Positions 23,111 through 34,939 of a stretch of DNA of 64,000 nucleotides are shown in pieces. The number at the start of each line of letters is the position of its first letter. The stretch's first letter is position 1. The stretch comes from Muscardinus avellanarius (lineage: Eukaryota > Chordata > Mammalia > Rodentia > Gliridae). A program made the translations under genes and the position numbers. The notes under the pieces are model-generated. The model saw only the letters and a list, made by a program, of their open reading frames with translations. It searched no databases and was not told where the DNA came from. The stretch spans positions 115,734,441-115,798,440 of the forward strand of contig OY726559.1 of NCBI GenBank assembly GCA_963383645.1, read 5' to 3'.

Positions 23111-23826
23111 TGTAATGTTCTGGGCTAGGCAACAGTACCTCGTTATTAATCAGGTGCTGACTTGGGTGTTTGCTGTGAAGGCGGGTGTGATTCAGGTCCA
23201 TAAGAGGTTGACTGAAGTCAAGGAGGGACCCTAGGAAATCTGGGCTGGTGTGGTCCAATCAGCTGAGAGGCTTTTAGCACCCAGCTGAAGCTTCCTTGAA
23301 GAAGAAGGAATTCTATGTGTGGGCTGCAGCATCTGCCATGCCGGATGTCCCTGCCTGCCCTCTTCCCCTCCTGAAGGTGCATTTGGACCTGCCTAGCCGC
23401 CTCCACAATCCTTCCTTGCAGGAAACCTCAGAAGGGACATTTCCTTCTCAGTCTGTTCTCGTTGAAACCTGACTGCGGCAATCCTTACAATCATTACAGA
23501 AACCTCACTCATAGTTCCAGCCTCCCCGAAGACAAAGCCCCACGCCCAATGGCTTTACGGGTGAATGGTACCAAATACTTAAAAGTTTCAGTCACACGTA
23601 ATCTCTTTCAGAAAACGAAGGAATCAGAAAAAATTTCAAGGAGTGTTAGAGGAAGTGCCAGCAAGAAGGAAATGAAAGCCTGTGCGTTCCAACTATTGAA
23701 TGAAATTTTAGAAAGGTAAAATGACTTGCCAGAGACAGCACAGCCCATATTAGATACTCTGGCATTACCCATCTTACCTCCCGCTGAAAATTACCCATCT
23801 TATCTCCAGCAGAAAAGAGAGTGGTC
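23111..23826. other. Intergenic DNA with possible MIR remnant
   Basis: gaaaggtaaaatgacttgccagagacagcacag at 23709-23741 looks like MIR antisense. No gene is recognised. Confidence 0.35.
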
Positions 23827-24010
23827 TGCCGGGCGTGGTGGCGCACGCTTGTAATCCCCGCGCTTGGGAGGCAGAGACAGGAGGATCGCGCAGGTTCGAA
23901 GCCAGCCGTGCGAACTGGCTTAGGAGACCCTGTTTCCAAAATAAAAATGTAAAAATAGGTCTGGGAGTGTAGCCCGGAGGTAGAAGGGCTTCCAGGAACC
24001 CCAGTACCAC

Positions 24011-24048
<38 letters not shown>

Positions 24049-24052
24049 AGAG
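23827..24052 (+). mobile_element. Young-subfamily B1-dID
   Basis: gccgggcgtggtggcgcacgc with ccccgcgcttggg, the aggaaccccag ID end and an A33 tail. agagagtggtc occurs on both sides as target duplication. Confidence 0.93.
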
Positions 24053-24087
24053 AGAGTGGTCCAGACTGTAAAAAGCTATCTGATGTA

Positions 24088-24342
24088 GTATGTATGTATG
24101 TATGTATGTATGTATGTATGTATGTATTTGTTTATTTATTGTGGTTCTGAGAGTTGAGCCCAGGGGCATTCTACCTCTGAGCTACACCCCCAGCCCTATT
24201 TTTATTCCTTATTTTGAAACAGGGTCTTACTAAGTTGCAAAGAGCCTCACTAAGTAGCTGATGCTGGCTGAGAACCTGCGATCCTCCTGTCTCAGCCTCC
24301 CAAATGCTGGGTTACAAACCTGCGCTACCATGCTCATGCTCG
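24088..24342 (-). mobile_element. B1-dID with (TATG)n tail
   Basis: About ten GTAT units (24088-24127) abut the ID arm of a minus-strand dimer ending near 24342. Confidence 0.88.
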
Positions 24343-24599
24343 GCTTCTGATGTATTTATTGAGGGCCTCACTTGTCTCAGAAATTGTCAGGAGCTGGGCA
24401 TATGGCATGGCGCCTAAGACATATTCCAGCAAGGATAGCAGGCATTCCACAAGTGGTTTTGCAAGTGGATATTTAACTTTGAAGGTCTCAAGCGTCATGA
24501 ACGAGGCTTCATGTTGAGAAGAGCAGAAGATTAGAGGAATTAACTGCTCTGGAAGAATCAGAGTTGGCTTGAACCTGGCACAGAGCACAGAAATCGACG

Positions 24600-25030
24600 A
24601 GGGAGAGGTCCCGGCTAGGAGAACAGCATGTGCGAAGGCTCTGGGGTCAGGGAGGAGAAGGAACCCAGTGTAAGTGAGGAATCGAGTCCAAAGTTTGGTA
24701 AACCAAGCCCACAGAGGTGTGCTGGACAGGGCCGGGTGCCTGGGAACAGCAGAGCAATTGTAGTCCTGTGGCCAGTGTTAAGGAGTTTTTGGATAGTTTT
24801 CTAAGTGCTGCAGGAAGCCATCAAGGAAGAAAATTGGTAAAGACAGCATGATCATATTTGTGTTTTTGAAAGACCGTTCTGGCTGCAGGGTGGCAGATGG
24901 CTTAGAGGACATTGGAAGTTGGGGACAGCAACTAAGATGCTCTTACAGGCAGTCCAGGTGAGAGACGATGGTACCTGGAGGGAGATGGTGAAAAGGGCTT
25001 GTGGAAAAGGAGACAGGAGATTTCCAGTGG
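24600..25030 (+). repeat. Ancient mammalian interspersed repeat (family not assigned)
   Basis: The order gaacagcatgtgcgaaggctctggg ... gaagccatcaaggaag ... gaccgttctggctgcagggtgg ... gtccaggtgagagacgatgg is a pattern I know from old dispersed repeats in many mammals. I cannot name the family with certainty. Confidence 0.5.
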
Positions 25031-25121
25031 AACTGTCAAGCTCATATGACTTCTGATCACGCTGGTGATTACCTGGGTTTGCTCCCCATAATCTATCTCA
25101 AACGTCAAAGTTACAGTACAC

Positions 25122-25332
25122 CGGCTGGGTGTGGTGGTGTGTACCTGTGTTCCCAGTACTTGGGATGCTGAACTGCGAGTATCAAAGGTTCAAGGACAGC
25201 CTCGGGAACTCAGTGAGACCTGCAGCAGCTTAGCAAGACCCTGTTTCAAAAAAAAAAAAAAGTTAATAAAAGGCCTGGGTGGGGGAGCTCAGAGGTAGAA
25301 TGCCTGCCAGTTCAACCCCTGGTACCAAAAAT
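25122..25332 (+). mobile_element. B1-dID dimer
   Basis: ggctgggtgtggtggtgtg to caacccctggtacc, with a diverged ID arm. Confidence 0.85.
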
Positions 25333-25584
25333 AATGACAGCATATTTAGTATATGTGGTTAGGTCTGTCTGATGCTAGGGTGCAGCCTCTGCCTGAGATA
25401 GTCATTTCCTTTTTTTATTCTCCTTAAAAGTGAGTATCTGGGTAATTTTCAGCCAGCAAAACTAGAGCCCTAAAAGAGGCTTCCAGTGTGTGGCTGGCAT
25501 TTACAGGTGGCACCTTAATTTGCTGTTGGTGGGACTAAAAATTAGTATAGCCATATGACCCAGCTATATCACTTTCTCAGCTGC

Positions 25585-25587
25585 TTG

Positions 25588-25638
<51 letters not shown>

Positions 25639-25640
25639 TC
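25585..25640 (+). repeat. (CTTT)n microsatellite
   Basis: About 14 TTTC units. Confidence 0.97.
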
Positions 25641-25751
25641 CTTCTTTCTTTTGCTTTCCCAATTTTTTTCTTTATTTTTATACTTACTGATGCATCTCAG
25701 TTATACAGTGGTGGGTCTCACTGAGTCATACTCACATACATAAAACACATT

Positions 25752-26010
25752 GCGTGTGTGTGTGTGTGTGTGTGTGTACATGCACATGTGCATGTGCATG
25801 TGTGTGTGCGCGTGCCACTAAGGAATGAACCAGAGGCATTCTACCTCACAGTTACACCCCCAGCCCTATTTCATTTTTTTATGTTTGAAACAGGGTCTCA
25901 CTAAGTTGAAAAGGGCCTCACTAAGTAGCTGAGGCTGGCCGCGAACCTGTGATCCTCCTGTCTTGGCTTCCAAGTACTGAGATTACAGATGTGTGCCACT
26001 GTGCCCAGCA
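25752..26010 (-). mobile_element. B1-dID with (GT)n tail
   Basis: GT run and GTGCAT variants (25752-25808) precede a minus-strand dimer ending gtgcccagc. Confidence 0.85.
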
Positions 26011-26023
26011 AAACACAATTTGA

Positions 26024-26226
26024 AAGCTGGGTGGGGTGGCGCACACTTGTAATCCCAGCATTTGGGAGGCTGAGACAGGAGGATCGCGGTTCGCAGACAG
26101 CCTCAGCTACTTAGTGAGGCCCTCTGCAACTCAGTGAGACCCTGTTTCAAAATAAAGAATAAAAAAATAGGGCTGGGGATGTAGCTTAGAGGTAGAATGC
26201 CCCTGAGTTCAAGGCCTAGTATGGCA

Positions 26227-26259
<33 letters not shown>

Positions 26260-26310
26260 AACCCAAAACAAAACAAAGCAAAGCAAAACAAAACAACAAC
26301 AACACAATTT
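26024..26310 (+). mobile_element. B1-dID with (CAA)n tail
   Basis: Full dimer whose tail has become CAA and CAAAA units (26225-26310). Confidence 0.9.
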
Positions 26311-26601
26311 TACCAATTTCACTATCCAATATATCCCATTTCCCTTCCTCCCTCCCCTACCCCCTTCATCTACCCCTTCTTGGTATCTTTCTAAAAGAAT
26401 TAAAGTCAGAATACCACAGTCAGGGAAATGTGTGCATCCATGTTCAAAGCGGCACAAGGCATCACGGCCAACTGTAGAGCTAACCTAGTTTAAACAGACT
26501 AATGGAGAGATAAAGTGCAGTAAGTATATACACACCGTGAAGTTCACTCAGACATCAGAAAAAAACAAAATTACATTTTTTGCAGAAAAAAGATTAAAAT
26601 T
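26311..26601. other. Intergenic DNA, probable L1 remnants
   Basis: tgtgcatccatgttcaaagcggcacaagg resembles L1 ORF2 in sense. No gene. Confidence 0.4.
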
Positions 26602-26808
26602 ATCCCGGCATGGTGGCGCACGTTTATAATTCTAGCATTTGGGAGACTGAGACAGGAGGACTGCAGTTCATGGACAGCCTCAGCTCCTACTTAGTGAGGC
26701 CCTGTGCAGCTCAGTGAGACCCTGTTTCAAAATAAAGAATAAAAAATAGGGCTGGGGGTGTAGCTTGGAGGTAGAATGCTCTTGGGCTCCATCCCCATAT
26801 CTGCAAAA
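26602..26808 (+). mobile_element. B1-dID dimer
   Basis: cccggcatggtggcgcacg to ccccatatctgc. Confidence 0.9.
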
Positions 26809-26817
26809 GAGAAAAGG

Positions 26818-27190
26818 TTAAAATTAAAGAATGTTATACTAAATGAGATTAGCCAGCCTCAGAGAATAAGGGCAGTATGGTTTCCCTCATGGGCAAACGC
26901 CAGAAAACAGGAGATAAAAGGGATGTTAGATAACTGAGGGGAGAGAGACCAGAAGAGGAGTGGGAGAGGATCGGGGAGGAAGGTGGGGAGGGGGAAAATA
27001 TCGAATGCAGGAAACAGCTCAAAGAGTACCATGTTCATAGATACCACCAGTCTCGCTCATGGGCAGCGGGTGGAATCTGGAGGGAGAGACAGCAAGTGCT
27101 GTGTGCATGTATGTTTGCATCATGTTGAATCGCACTAAGATGTGTAATTTCCAGTGCACCAATAAAAAAATAAATGAAAAACAAAGCTAA
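26818..27190 (+). mobile_element. L1 3' end
   Basis: atgttatactaaatgagattagcc ... taactgaggggagagagacc ... gtgcaccaataaaaaaataaatg: ORF2 end, G-rich 3'UTR and poly(A). Confidence 0.85.
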
Positions 27191-27204
27191 AAACTGTTAA
27201 AAAA

Positions 27205-27622
27205 AAAAAGCCTGTCTTGGTGGTGCACATTTGTAATCCCAGTACTTGGGAGGCTGAGACAGGAGGTTCTCTGTCAGCCTCAGCTACTTAGTGAGACTCT
27301 TGGCAACTTAGTGAGATCTTATTTCAAAATAAAGAGTAAGTAGCCGGGCACCCTTGTAATCCCAGCTCTTGGGAGGCTGAGACAGGAGGATTGCATGGGT
27401 TCGAAGCCAGCCTCAGCTACTTAGTGAGGCTTTCAGCAACTTAGTGAGACCCTGTTTCCAAATAAAGTATAAAATAGGTCTGGGAGTATAGCCCGGAGGT
27501 AGAAAAGCCCTTGGGTTCCACCCCCAGTACCACCCCCCCAAAAAAATTAAAAAGTAAATAATAGGGCTGGGGGTGTAGCTTGGAGGTAGAATGCCCTGGG
27601 TTCAATCCCCAGTACTGCAAAA
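27205..27622 (+). mobile_element. Nested B1-dID pair
   Basis: The B1 arm at 27209-27336 and ID arm at 27550-27622 belong to one element. A second, complete plus-strand dimer (27342-27548) sits in its linker, flanked by aagagtaagta and aaaaagtaaata. Confidence 0.8.
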
Positions 27623-27639
27623 ATGTTAAAAATATTAAA

Positions 27640-29265
27640 AACAAGACAATGCCCCCGGAAAAGTTAAAAACAAAATAAAGCAAAACCCAAACAGCGAGGC
27701 TTTCCCTGGATTCTCAGTTCTCTCTGAACACTTGATCACATGGGCGCTAGCTTATAGACTTAACATTTCCCTTCCTCCCAGAGTAGAACCCAGTCAAGAA
27801 ATGGCACAGTTCCCCTCCAGCCAGGGGACAAGCGTGTGGCCGAGGCTCTGTGAGTCAGAGGGTCTCCCTGGGAAAGCTTTTTGCTGGGAAAGTTAGTGGC
27901 TTTCTCTTGCCGCTGGCCAAGGACATAAAGACACAAGGAGTGGTCCTGTCCAGGGTCACATTAGTGGAGCCGCAGTGGTGGCAATAACTTCGTTACCAGG
28001 CCTTTTTCTTGCTACGGTTCTGGGCGCTGTTCCTCCATACCTAGCCTCAAGCCTGGGAGGCCTGGTTCTAGGGCCTCTTGACAGTCTGTAGTCCACCAGA
28101 AGCCTTTTGCTGGGGTCCAGCCTCGGCCTGTCCAGGGGTCTTGAAGGAGGTGTAGGATCGGTGAAATTGAAGAATGAGAGACGCCGTGCTTAGTAGCAGG
28201 GGAAGGCATCTCGGCCTGTGCCCTAGAAGAGACTTCATTTATGCATGAATCTGACAAGTTACAGCAAGCCACATTATACGTATTTTGTTTTTAATTTAGA
28301 TTTTCATTAACCTGAATTCCACGTAGCAGGCACACCTTGAAGCCACCTGTTTTTCTTATTAATTTGTAATGAATTGACCTACAAAACTTACTACTACTCA
28401 ATGTCAAATATAACAAACTTTTAACTGAACTTATCCTATCCTCTCTCTTAACTGCTAAATATTAGACTTACTGTTTCTAATTCTAAAATTAACTGCTAAT
28501 TTATCTGCTATTTTGACCACTGGGTATTCTATTAACTTATTCTGACCCAACCGCCAAACCCCCACTGAACTTATTCTATTTCTCTAACACACAATGCCCA
28601 CACCTAATTTTCTATAATACCTATTAAGTTTTTACCAGGAGAACTCTTGTGTGCTTTAGTGGGCAGGCACCAAGGAGGTCCCTGCCTGCCCAGCCCTCTG
28701 TAGGAATGGCAGAGTCCTGACATCAAGCCATTTTCCAGTAATATTAACTCCGTGCTTTCCAGTCATCATACGCTCCTGTGTAGGGAAGTGGAGGATGGTT
28801 GGAGGTGGAAAGGTATTCTGATTCGCGCTAGCCCCCCAGGAGGATACCACAGTCGACCCCCTAACTTATAAGCAGCATATGGAAGGCCTTGCACAGTAGG
28901 TATAATTTGCCTAAAGTTAACTTCTCCTTTCATGGCTAAAACCTTAAGTGAGTTAAGTGCTGTAAGCAGAGGAGCCGAGAGCGCTTTTCTACGTAGCTTC
29001 TTGAAAGTTCTCCCATAGACATATTCTTCTGAGTGCTATTCCCAGCATAAATCTTGGGGCATTTTCCAGTCATAGTCACATCAATTTTTAAATTATTACA
29101 AAACAGCAATCCCCATTCAAAGCAATTTTCAAATTTCACTAATATTATCATTACTATAACTAAAATCAAGAGGGATAATGGCTTTAGTTTTGCTAGTCTT
29201 CCAGCCCTGTGGAATTCTCTTCCCAGCTGCGACCCTATCATACGGCAGGAATGGTGCCTCCTCAG
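27640..29265. other. Long SINE-free block of unknown origin
   Basis: 1.6 kb without B1-dID. Part of it (28936-29220, minus strand) has an open frame with a hydrophobic stretch (LSLLILVIVMIILV) and no recognised family. An LTR-retroelement remnant is possible but unproven. Confidence 0.3.
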
Positions 29266-29267
29266 CC

Positions 29268-29335
29268 ACTTCTTTTTTTTTGGCACTGGGGATGGAATCC
29301 AGGGGCCTTCTACCTCCAGGATACACCCCCAGCTG
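29268..29335 (-). mobile_element. ID-type arm
   Basis: T10, ggcactggggatggaatcc to tacacccccagctg. No B1 arm is seen because the TTC tract follows. Confidence 0.75.
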
Positions 29336-29518
29336 TCTTCTTCTTCTTCTTCTTCTTCTTCTTCTTCTTCTTCTTCTTCTTCTTCTTCTTCTTCTTCTTC
29401 TTCTTCTTCTTCTCCTTCTCCTTCTTCTTCTTCCTTTTCTTCTTCTTCCTTTTCTCCTCCTCCTCCTCCTCCTCCTCCTTCTTCTTCTTCTTCCTCCTCC
29501 TCCTCCTCCTCCTCCTCA
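29336..29518 (+). repeat. (TTC)n/(TCC)n polypyrimidine tract
   Basis: About 180 bp of T/C only; roughly 28 pure TTC units first, then mixed TTC and TCC blocks. Confidence 0.98.
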
Positions 29519-29519
29519 C

Positions 29520-29755
29520 AGGTAGGTAGATCCCTCACAGGTAGGCAATATGCACATCGGGTTTAGGATTTATATGTCAGGAGCTCCCTTGTCTACACAC
29601 TGACCTTGTCTACACAGTATAAGCAAGCCTCGGTTCTATTATACTTTTCTTTGACTCAGTTAACTTGCTGTGTTAGAGCTGTTGACTCCTCAAGGCCATG
29701 GGGCTGTTTACTCTGTGTTCTTCCTTCCTTCCTTCCTTCCTTCCTTCCTTCCTTC

Positions 29756-29809
<54 letters not shown>

Positions 29810-30702
29810 GCATAGTAGTCATACATCTTAATGGGATAAAAGTTGGTGGAGATCTATAAGCACACCTCATGCGTTCTTGACCTCTTATATGTAAGTTACA
29901 CCAGCTCCTGAGTGGTGGCCCTTACCCATGTAGCCTTGGTTTTGACATCCCTGTATATCCAGGTCGTTTGTCCACATCCAGTTCTGAAAGGCAGAGCAGA
30001 GCCACATTCCTTTTCTGGGATGTCTGGAATCGTTTCTTAATCCTTGATCTCCCAGGGTCCGGCCTTCATTGCTACTCCAAAATGATCTCACTCTTCACAG
30101 GGGTGGCTTGGACCTACAGACTGTGGTGTTAAGTAGCACCAGGCCAGTCCTGCTCCCCCGTGGCATCTCCAGCCACCCTGCTGGAGAGCTGCCGAGATTA
30201 CCTGCAGCAGAGAGAGGTGTGGCTGAGTCCAGCCAAGTCTCTTCCTGCTCCGGTATCAGGCACATGAATGAATCTACCCAAACCTCGTAGATGAGCCCAG
30301 CTCCCGCCTGAATCACACCGAGTGGTCCCAGTCACTGGGAAGTCTGTTTCAGATCTACCAAGGAAATAGTGTATAAGTAATTCTCTTAATATCAAAACCA
30401 GCTGCCTACCAAGTGTGGAGCCTTCTGCGGCTGGCAGAGTTTGAGTAGAGGCTGGGAGACCATCAGGCAGGAGAAATTTAGAGCAGGTATCTGTTCAATA
30501 GGCACTTCCGGCCCCGTCTTTCTTCCTCTCCTGGAAGACCTTTTCTGTTTCCTTTTAGGGCCTCCATCCTTCCCTTCTACCTTCTTTTTTCTGAAGGACA
30601 ACCTCCAAATACTCTTCTTAGGATTTATTTACATTCCCTGTCCTACCTCATTGTCCAAACCACAGGATCTGACAAAGAGCCCGGTAGGAATAGAATACCA
30701 TA
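29520..30702. other. SINE-free intergenic block
   Basis: Nothing recognised apart from the microsatellite at 29718-29811. It may be continuous in origin with 27640-29265. Confidence 0.35.
29718..29811 (+). repeat. (CCTT)n-(CTTT)n microsatellite
   Basis: About ten TTCC units followed by about thirteen TTTC units. Confidence 0.97.
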
Positions 30703-30918
30703 AGCCTAGCTGTGCGTGGTGCACGCTTGTCATCCCAGCGTTCGGGAGGCTGAGACAGGAGGATCTTGGTTCGCGGCCAGCCTCAGCTACTTAGTGAGGC
30801 CCTGTGCAACTCAGTGAGACCCTGTTTCAAAATAAAGAAGAAAAAATAGGGGTGGGGGTGTAGCTCAGAGGTAGAATGCCCCTGGTTCCATCCCTAGTAC
30901 TGCAAAAAAAAATCTATC

Positions 30919-30958
<40 letters not shown>

Positions 30959-31140
30959 GGCATGGTGGTGCACGCTTGTAATCCCAGCATTCAGGAGGCT
31001 GAGACAGGAGGATTGTGGTTTGCAGACAGCCTCAGCTACTTAGTGAGGCCCTTTGCAACTCAATGAGACCCTGCTACAAAATGAAGCATAAAAAATAGGG
31101 CTGGGGGTGTAGCTCGGAGGTAGGATACCATAAGCCTGGA
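30703..31140 (+). mobile_element. Two B1-dID dimers joined by (TATC)n
   Basis: A dimer at 30703-30908, TATC units at 30911-30957, then a second dimer to about 31127. ataccataagcct at 30697 and again at 31128 looks like a target duplication around the pair. Confidence 0.82.
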
Positions 31141-31144
31141 TGTT

Positions 31145-31620
31145 TCTGAAGTATGGCACAATTCACAAGAGCCAAAGGAGGGAAGCAGCCCAGGTGTCCA
31201 TCCACAGATGAATGGGTTAGGAAACGGTGGTACCTACACACACTGGAGTATTACTCGGCCATCAAGAGGAACAAAAGTATGTCATCCGCAAGAAAATGGA
31301 GAGTGGAGGGAACTAGAGCAGCCAGTCTCATCAAGTCAAAGGCCACTCACTGTGTCTCAGACGTGGGAGCTGGAGAAAAGCTGGGAGGCACAAGACACTT
31401 GAGCTAAACGAGGAAGAGACCAGGAGTGGAGTGGAAGCGGCTTGGGGTGGGCGAGGGCAGACTCGGTGAAGGAAACAGGTCAAACAGCGCAGTGTCAATG
31501 TGAAGTTGTCAATACCAATCAGTACTTGTGCTTCCACCGCCAGGAACCTCGTTGTGATCTGTAATTCCAGAGCACCGATAAAAGCACGGTAAGCGGTGTT
31601 CTGCACACTCCGGTTCTTGT
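31145..31620 (+). mobile_element. L1 3' end
   Basis: ccaggtgtccatccacagatgaatgg ... ctggagtattactcggccatcaag: ORF2 C-terminal region in sense, then the G/A-rich 3'UTR. Confidence 0.88.
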
Positions 31621-31769
31621 GTCTGGATAGTGACTTGAAGATCACTGGCTGTTGCTTCTGGATGTCTGGGATTTGGCCTCCGATCCCAGGGACGTCAAGT
31701 CTCTTGGTGTAGAAAAAACCAGCCCAGGAAGCGAGGACCTCTGGATGTGAGGTTTACTCTTTTTTTGTG

Positions 31770-31962
31770 TGGGCTTGGGGATGGAACCCAGGGGCATTCT
31801 ACCTCCCAGCTACACCCCCTGCCCTATTTTTTATTTTGAAACAGGGTCTCACTGAGTTGCAAAGGGCCTCACTAAGTAGCTGAGGCTGCCCGCGAACCGC
31901 GATCCTCCTGTCTCAGCCTCCCGAGTGCTGGGATGACAAGCGTGCGCCACTGCGCCCGGCTT
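31770..31962 (-). mobile_element. B1-dID dimer
   Basis: gggcttggggatggaaccc to cactgcgcccggctt. Confidence 0.9.
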
Positions 31963-32454
31963 GAAGTTTACTCTTGACGTTGTGCAGCAGAAGTCACTCA
32001 CCCAGCATTTCCGTAACTGAATTTCTTCATTTCTCATGGTACAAGGCTTTGACTGCAAAAAATTGCCAAGATGAGTCCTGGAATTAGCGCGGTGTTTGTG
32101 TAGCTTTCTGTCGGTGTGCCTGGCCTTTGTTTCTTTTTACAACCACACCCCAAAGAAAATGGCAGTCTCAATCCAACCACACACCTTGCAGTCACGATGG
32201 GGCTGGCCCCAGCCCTAAGGAACTCTTCATTTCTTTCAGAGTTAGATCAACCACGGTGTCAGCTTCCGGCTTCAGAGGATTAGAATATCATAAAGAAGCC
32301 TCGGTCTTACACCTCTAATCCCAACTCAGTCAAACTTCCAGAAAACAAAGGGGGATCCCCCCAGTTTCCCATTTCCTGGGTGCCTCACTCCAGGTTCTAA
32401 AATGACTCGTCCAACGTCTTCATTTGTGATGAATCTCCAGTTTGGCAGGTGCTG
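31963..32454. other. Intergenic DNA, nothing recognised
   Basis: No gene or clear repeat. Confidence 0.4.
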
Positions 32455-32545
32455 GGTGACTAGCCAGGCTGGCCTCAAACCTGGGATCCTCCTGTCGCGG
32501 CCTTCCAAGTACTGGGATTTATGGGTATGCGCCGCCGTGCCCAGG
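32455..32545 (-). mobile_element. B1 arm fragment
   Basis: gtgactagccaggctggcctc to cgccgccgtgcccagg, without an ID arm. Confidence 0.75.
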
Positions 32546-32599
32546 AATGAGTCTTCGAAGCTGGCATTTGAATGCCATAAAGATGATTTGAAGACTCTT

Positions 32600-32842
32600 T
32601 TGGTTTATTTTATTTTATTTTATTTTTGGTGGTACTGGGGGTGGAACCCAGAGGCTTTCTACCTCCGGGCTATACTCCCAGACCTATTTTATATTTTATT
32701 TGGAAACAGGGTCTCACTAAGTTACTGAGAGCCTCACTAAGTAACTGAGGCTGGCTTCGAACCTGCGCGATCCTCCTGTCTCAGCCTCCCAAGCGCAGGG
32801 ATTGCAAGCATGCGCCACCATGCCCGGCAACTCTTTTGGTTT
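32600..32842 (-). mobile_element. B1-dID dimer with target duplication
   Basis: TTTTA tail, full arms. actcttttggttta on both sides (32596 and 32830). Confidence 0.92.
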
Positions 32843-32974
32843 ATAAAAGTAAAATTTAATTTACTAAAGCTTATAAATGAAAACTCTGCCTTTTGTGAAC
32901 TCTAAGTTAAATAACTTTTTATTAACTATTTCAATTAAAATTCTAGAAATTTTAAATATTTACTTATCTATTTA

Positions 32975-33234
32975 TTTATTTTATGGTGCTAGGGATGGAA
33001 TCCAGGGTATTCCATCTCTGAGCTACACTTCCAGTCCTACTTTTTTTTTTTTTTTTTGGTGGTACTGGGGTTACTTGAAACCCTTCTACCTCTGGGCTAC
33101 ACTCCCAGACCTATTTTATATTTTATTTGGAAGCAGGGTCTCTTAAGCCAGCGAGGCTGGCTTCGAACCAGCGCGATCCTCCTGTCTCCACCTCCCAAGC
33201 TCGGGGATTACAAGCGTGCGCCACCACGCCCGGC
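32975..33234 (-). mobile_element. ID arm followed by young B1-dID
   Basis: An old ID arm at 32980-33034, then T19 and a complete young-subfamily dimer (33056-33234, with ggttacttgaaacccttc). Confidence 0.87.
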
Positions 33235-33294
33235 GTCTAAGGTATTTTATAACTTGGTGTGGAAGATAAATGAGGAGGGATTGCACTCTGTTAG

Positions 33295-33590
33295 TGGGTG
33301 TCTCAGTCTGTTTTGTGTTGCTATAACAGAACACCGCAGACTGCATAATTGATCAACATGAGAAGTTTGTGTGGCTCGTGGTCCTGGAGGCCGGGAAGCC
33401 CAAGACTGGGTGGCTGTCTGTGCTGAGACCCTTGCTTCTGTGTCCTACCGCAGCGGAGGGCATCGTGTGCAGAGATATTGTGCTCACAGTTGTCAGAAAT
33501 CCACTGTCTTGATAATGAACCACATATTTTTTTTCCTATCACAGAGATAATAAAGTTTTCTTCCTCTCAGAATTCACACGACTGTCTTGA
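33295..33590 (+). repeat. Ancient mammalian interspersed repeat (family not assigned)
   Basis: gtctcagtctgttttgtgttgctataacagaacaccgcagactg ... ctcgtggtcctggaggccgggaagcccaag is a familiar dispersed-repeat signature; the family name is not certain. Confidence 0.5.
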
Positions 33591-33624
33591 AGCTCATGGA
33601 AGCCAATAATATTTAGGATCCCCA

Positions 33625-33705
33625 AAGCATTTATTTATTTAACAACTCTTTATTCAGCACCTACTATGTCCCAGGTCTTGGGCCATGTTTTAGGTGAAGT
33701 GCAGC
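33625..33705 (-). mobile_element. MIR fragment
   Basis: ttattcagcacctactatgtcccaggtcttgggcc matches antisense MIR. Confidence 0.6.
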
Positions 33706-33929
33706 CCAGTGTCTAAATTGCCTACAGGTTCAAGGGAGAAGCAGGCAGCACACCCTCTGCCCTCGGTTGTGAGAACAGAGCATAGGGGGTTTTGTAGCTC
33801 TCCTGGCCGGGTTCCTGTCCTGGTGGAGGATCCAGAAAGGCTTCCCGTTGAAGTAATGACTTTGTGGGGAACTGTGCATATGCGAGCCAGGAAAAAGATC
33901 AAGAAGATGGTGTAAAGAAATCTGTAAGG

Positions 33930-34209
33930 GGGGGGAGAGAGAGAGAGAGGGAGAGAGAGAGAGAGAAAGAGAGGGAGAGAGAGGGAGAGAGGGAGAAAGG
34001 GAGGGAGAGAGAGAGGGAGAGAGAGAAAGAGAGGAGAGAGAGAAAGAGAGAAAGAGAAAGAGAGAGAAGGAAAGAAAAAGAGAGAGGGAGAGAGAAAGAG
34101 AGGGAGAAAGAGAGGGAGAGAGAGAAAGAGAGGGAGAAAGAAAGAGGGAGAGAGAGAAGGAGGGAGAAAGAGGGAGAGAGAGGGAGAGAGAGAGATTGAG
34201 AGAGAGAGA

Positions 34210-34262
<53 letters not shown>
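33930..34262 (+). repeat. Polypurine (GA-rich) tract
   Basis: About 330 bp of G and A, broken by almost nothing else, ending in a pure (GA)n run of about 45 bp. Confidence 0.98.
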
Positions 34263-34263
<1 letters not shown>

Positions 34264-34264
34264 G

Positions 34265-34935
34265 AGGAATGGTACAAGAAGGAGATTGGTTGCTAAAGTA
34301 CAGAGTTCAAAGCACTGAGTAAGGAGGGCTGAGCTGGATGAGCGGGGAGGTCCGCAATGTACCTGGGACTGATCCTCGTGAATGAATGTATTTTAAGCAT
34401 GCAGATGTATTTTAATGTATTTTAACAGGACAGAAATGCGCCTCCGGCCGCAATGCGGAAGACGCTTGACTCAACAAGACCGGGCAGGAGCGGGTGCCAG
34501 GGCATTCTGGTCGTAACTGAGCAGGAGATGAGGCCATCACAGCTACCCTGGACGGACTGAACTGGATTCCAGAAATACTGAAGCCGTCAAACCAGCCCGA
34601 CGGGGCATTTGATTGGATAAGGAGCCCGTCGTAGGAGGAAAGGGGTCAAGTGGTCCTTAGGGTACAGGATGGAGACTATGAAAATCTCAAATGGTTGGTG
34701 GGAAAGATGATACGTTCGTGGACGCGTGGCAGATACATGGGTAGAGGTGTTTGGAGAATCAGAGGATATTTACCTTTGGAGCGAGTTATAATAAATAAAG
34801 ATGTGCGAGTTAACAGTAGATTTATAGCGATTGAAACTACACAAGTCACTGGGATATGACTAGGGAACTCGTAAGTTGGTGAGATCCACGAGCCAGGGAC
34901 CGAGGACTACATTTGACATATATACATATATTCAT
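34265..34935. other. Intergenic DNA, possibly old repeat
   Basis: Parts (34590-34860) resemble the 3' half of the ancient repeat family noted at 24600-25030. No gene. Confidence 0.35.
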
Positions 34936-34939
34936 ACAC

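Noticed and set aside
23827..24052. Primate Alu
   Set aside because: The left arm is 7SL-like, but the right arm is a tRNA-Ala-like ID, not a second 7SL arm; this points to B1-dID of squirrel-like rodents.
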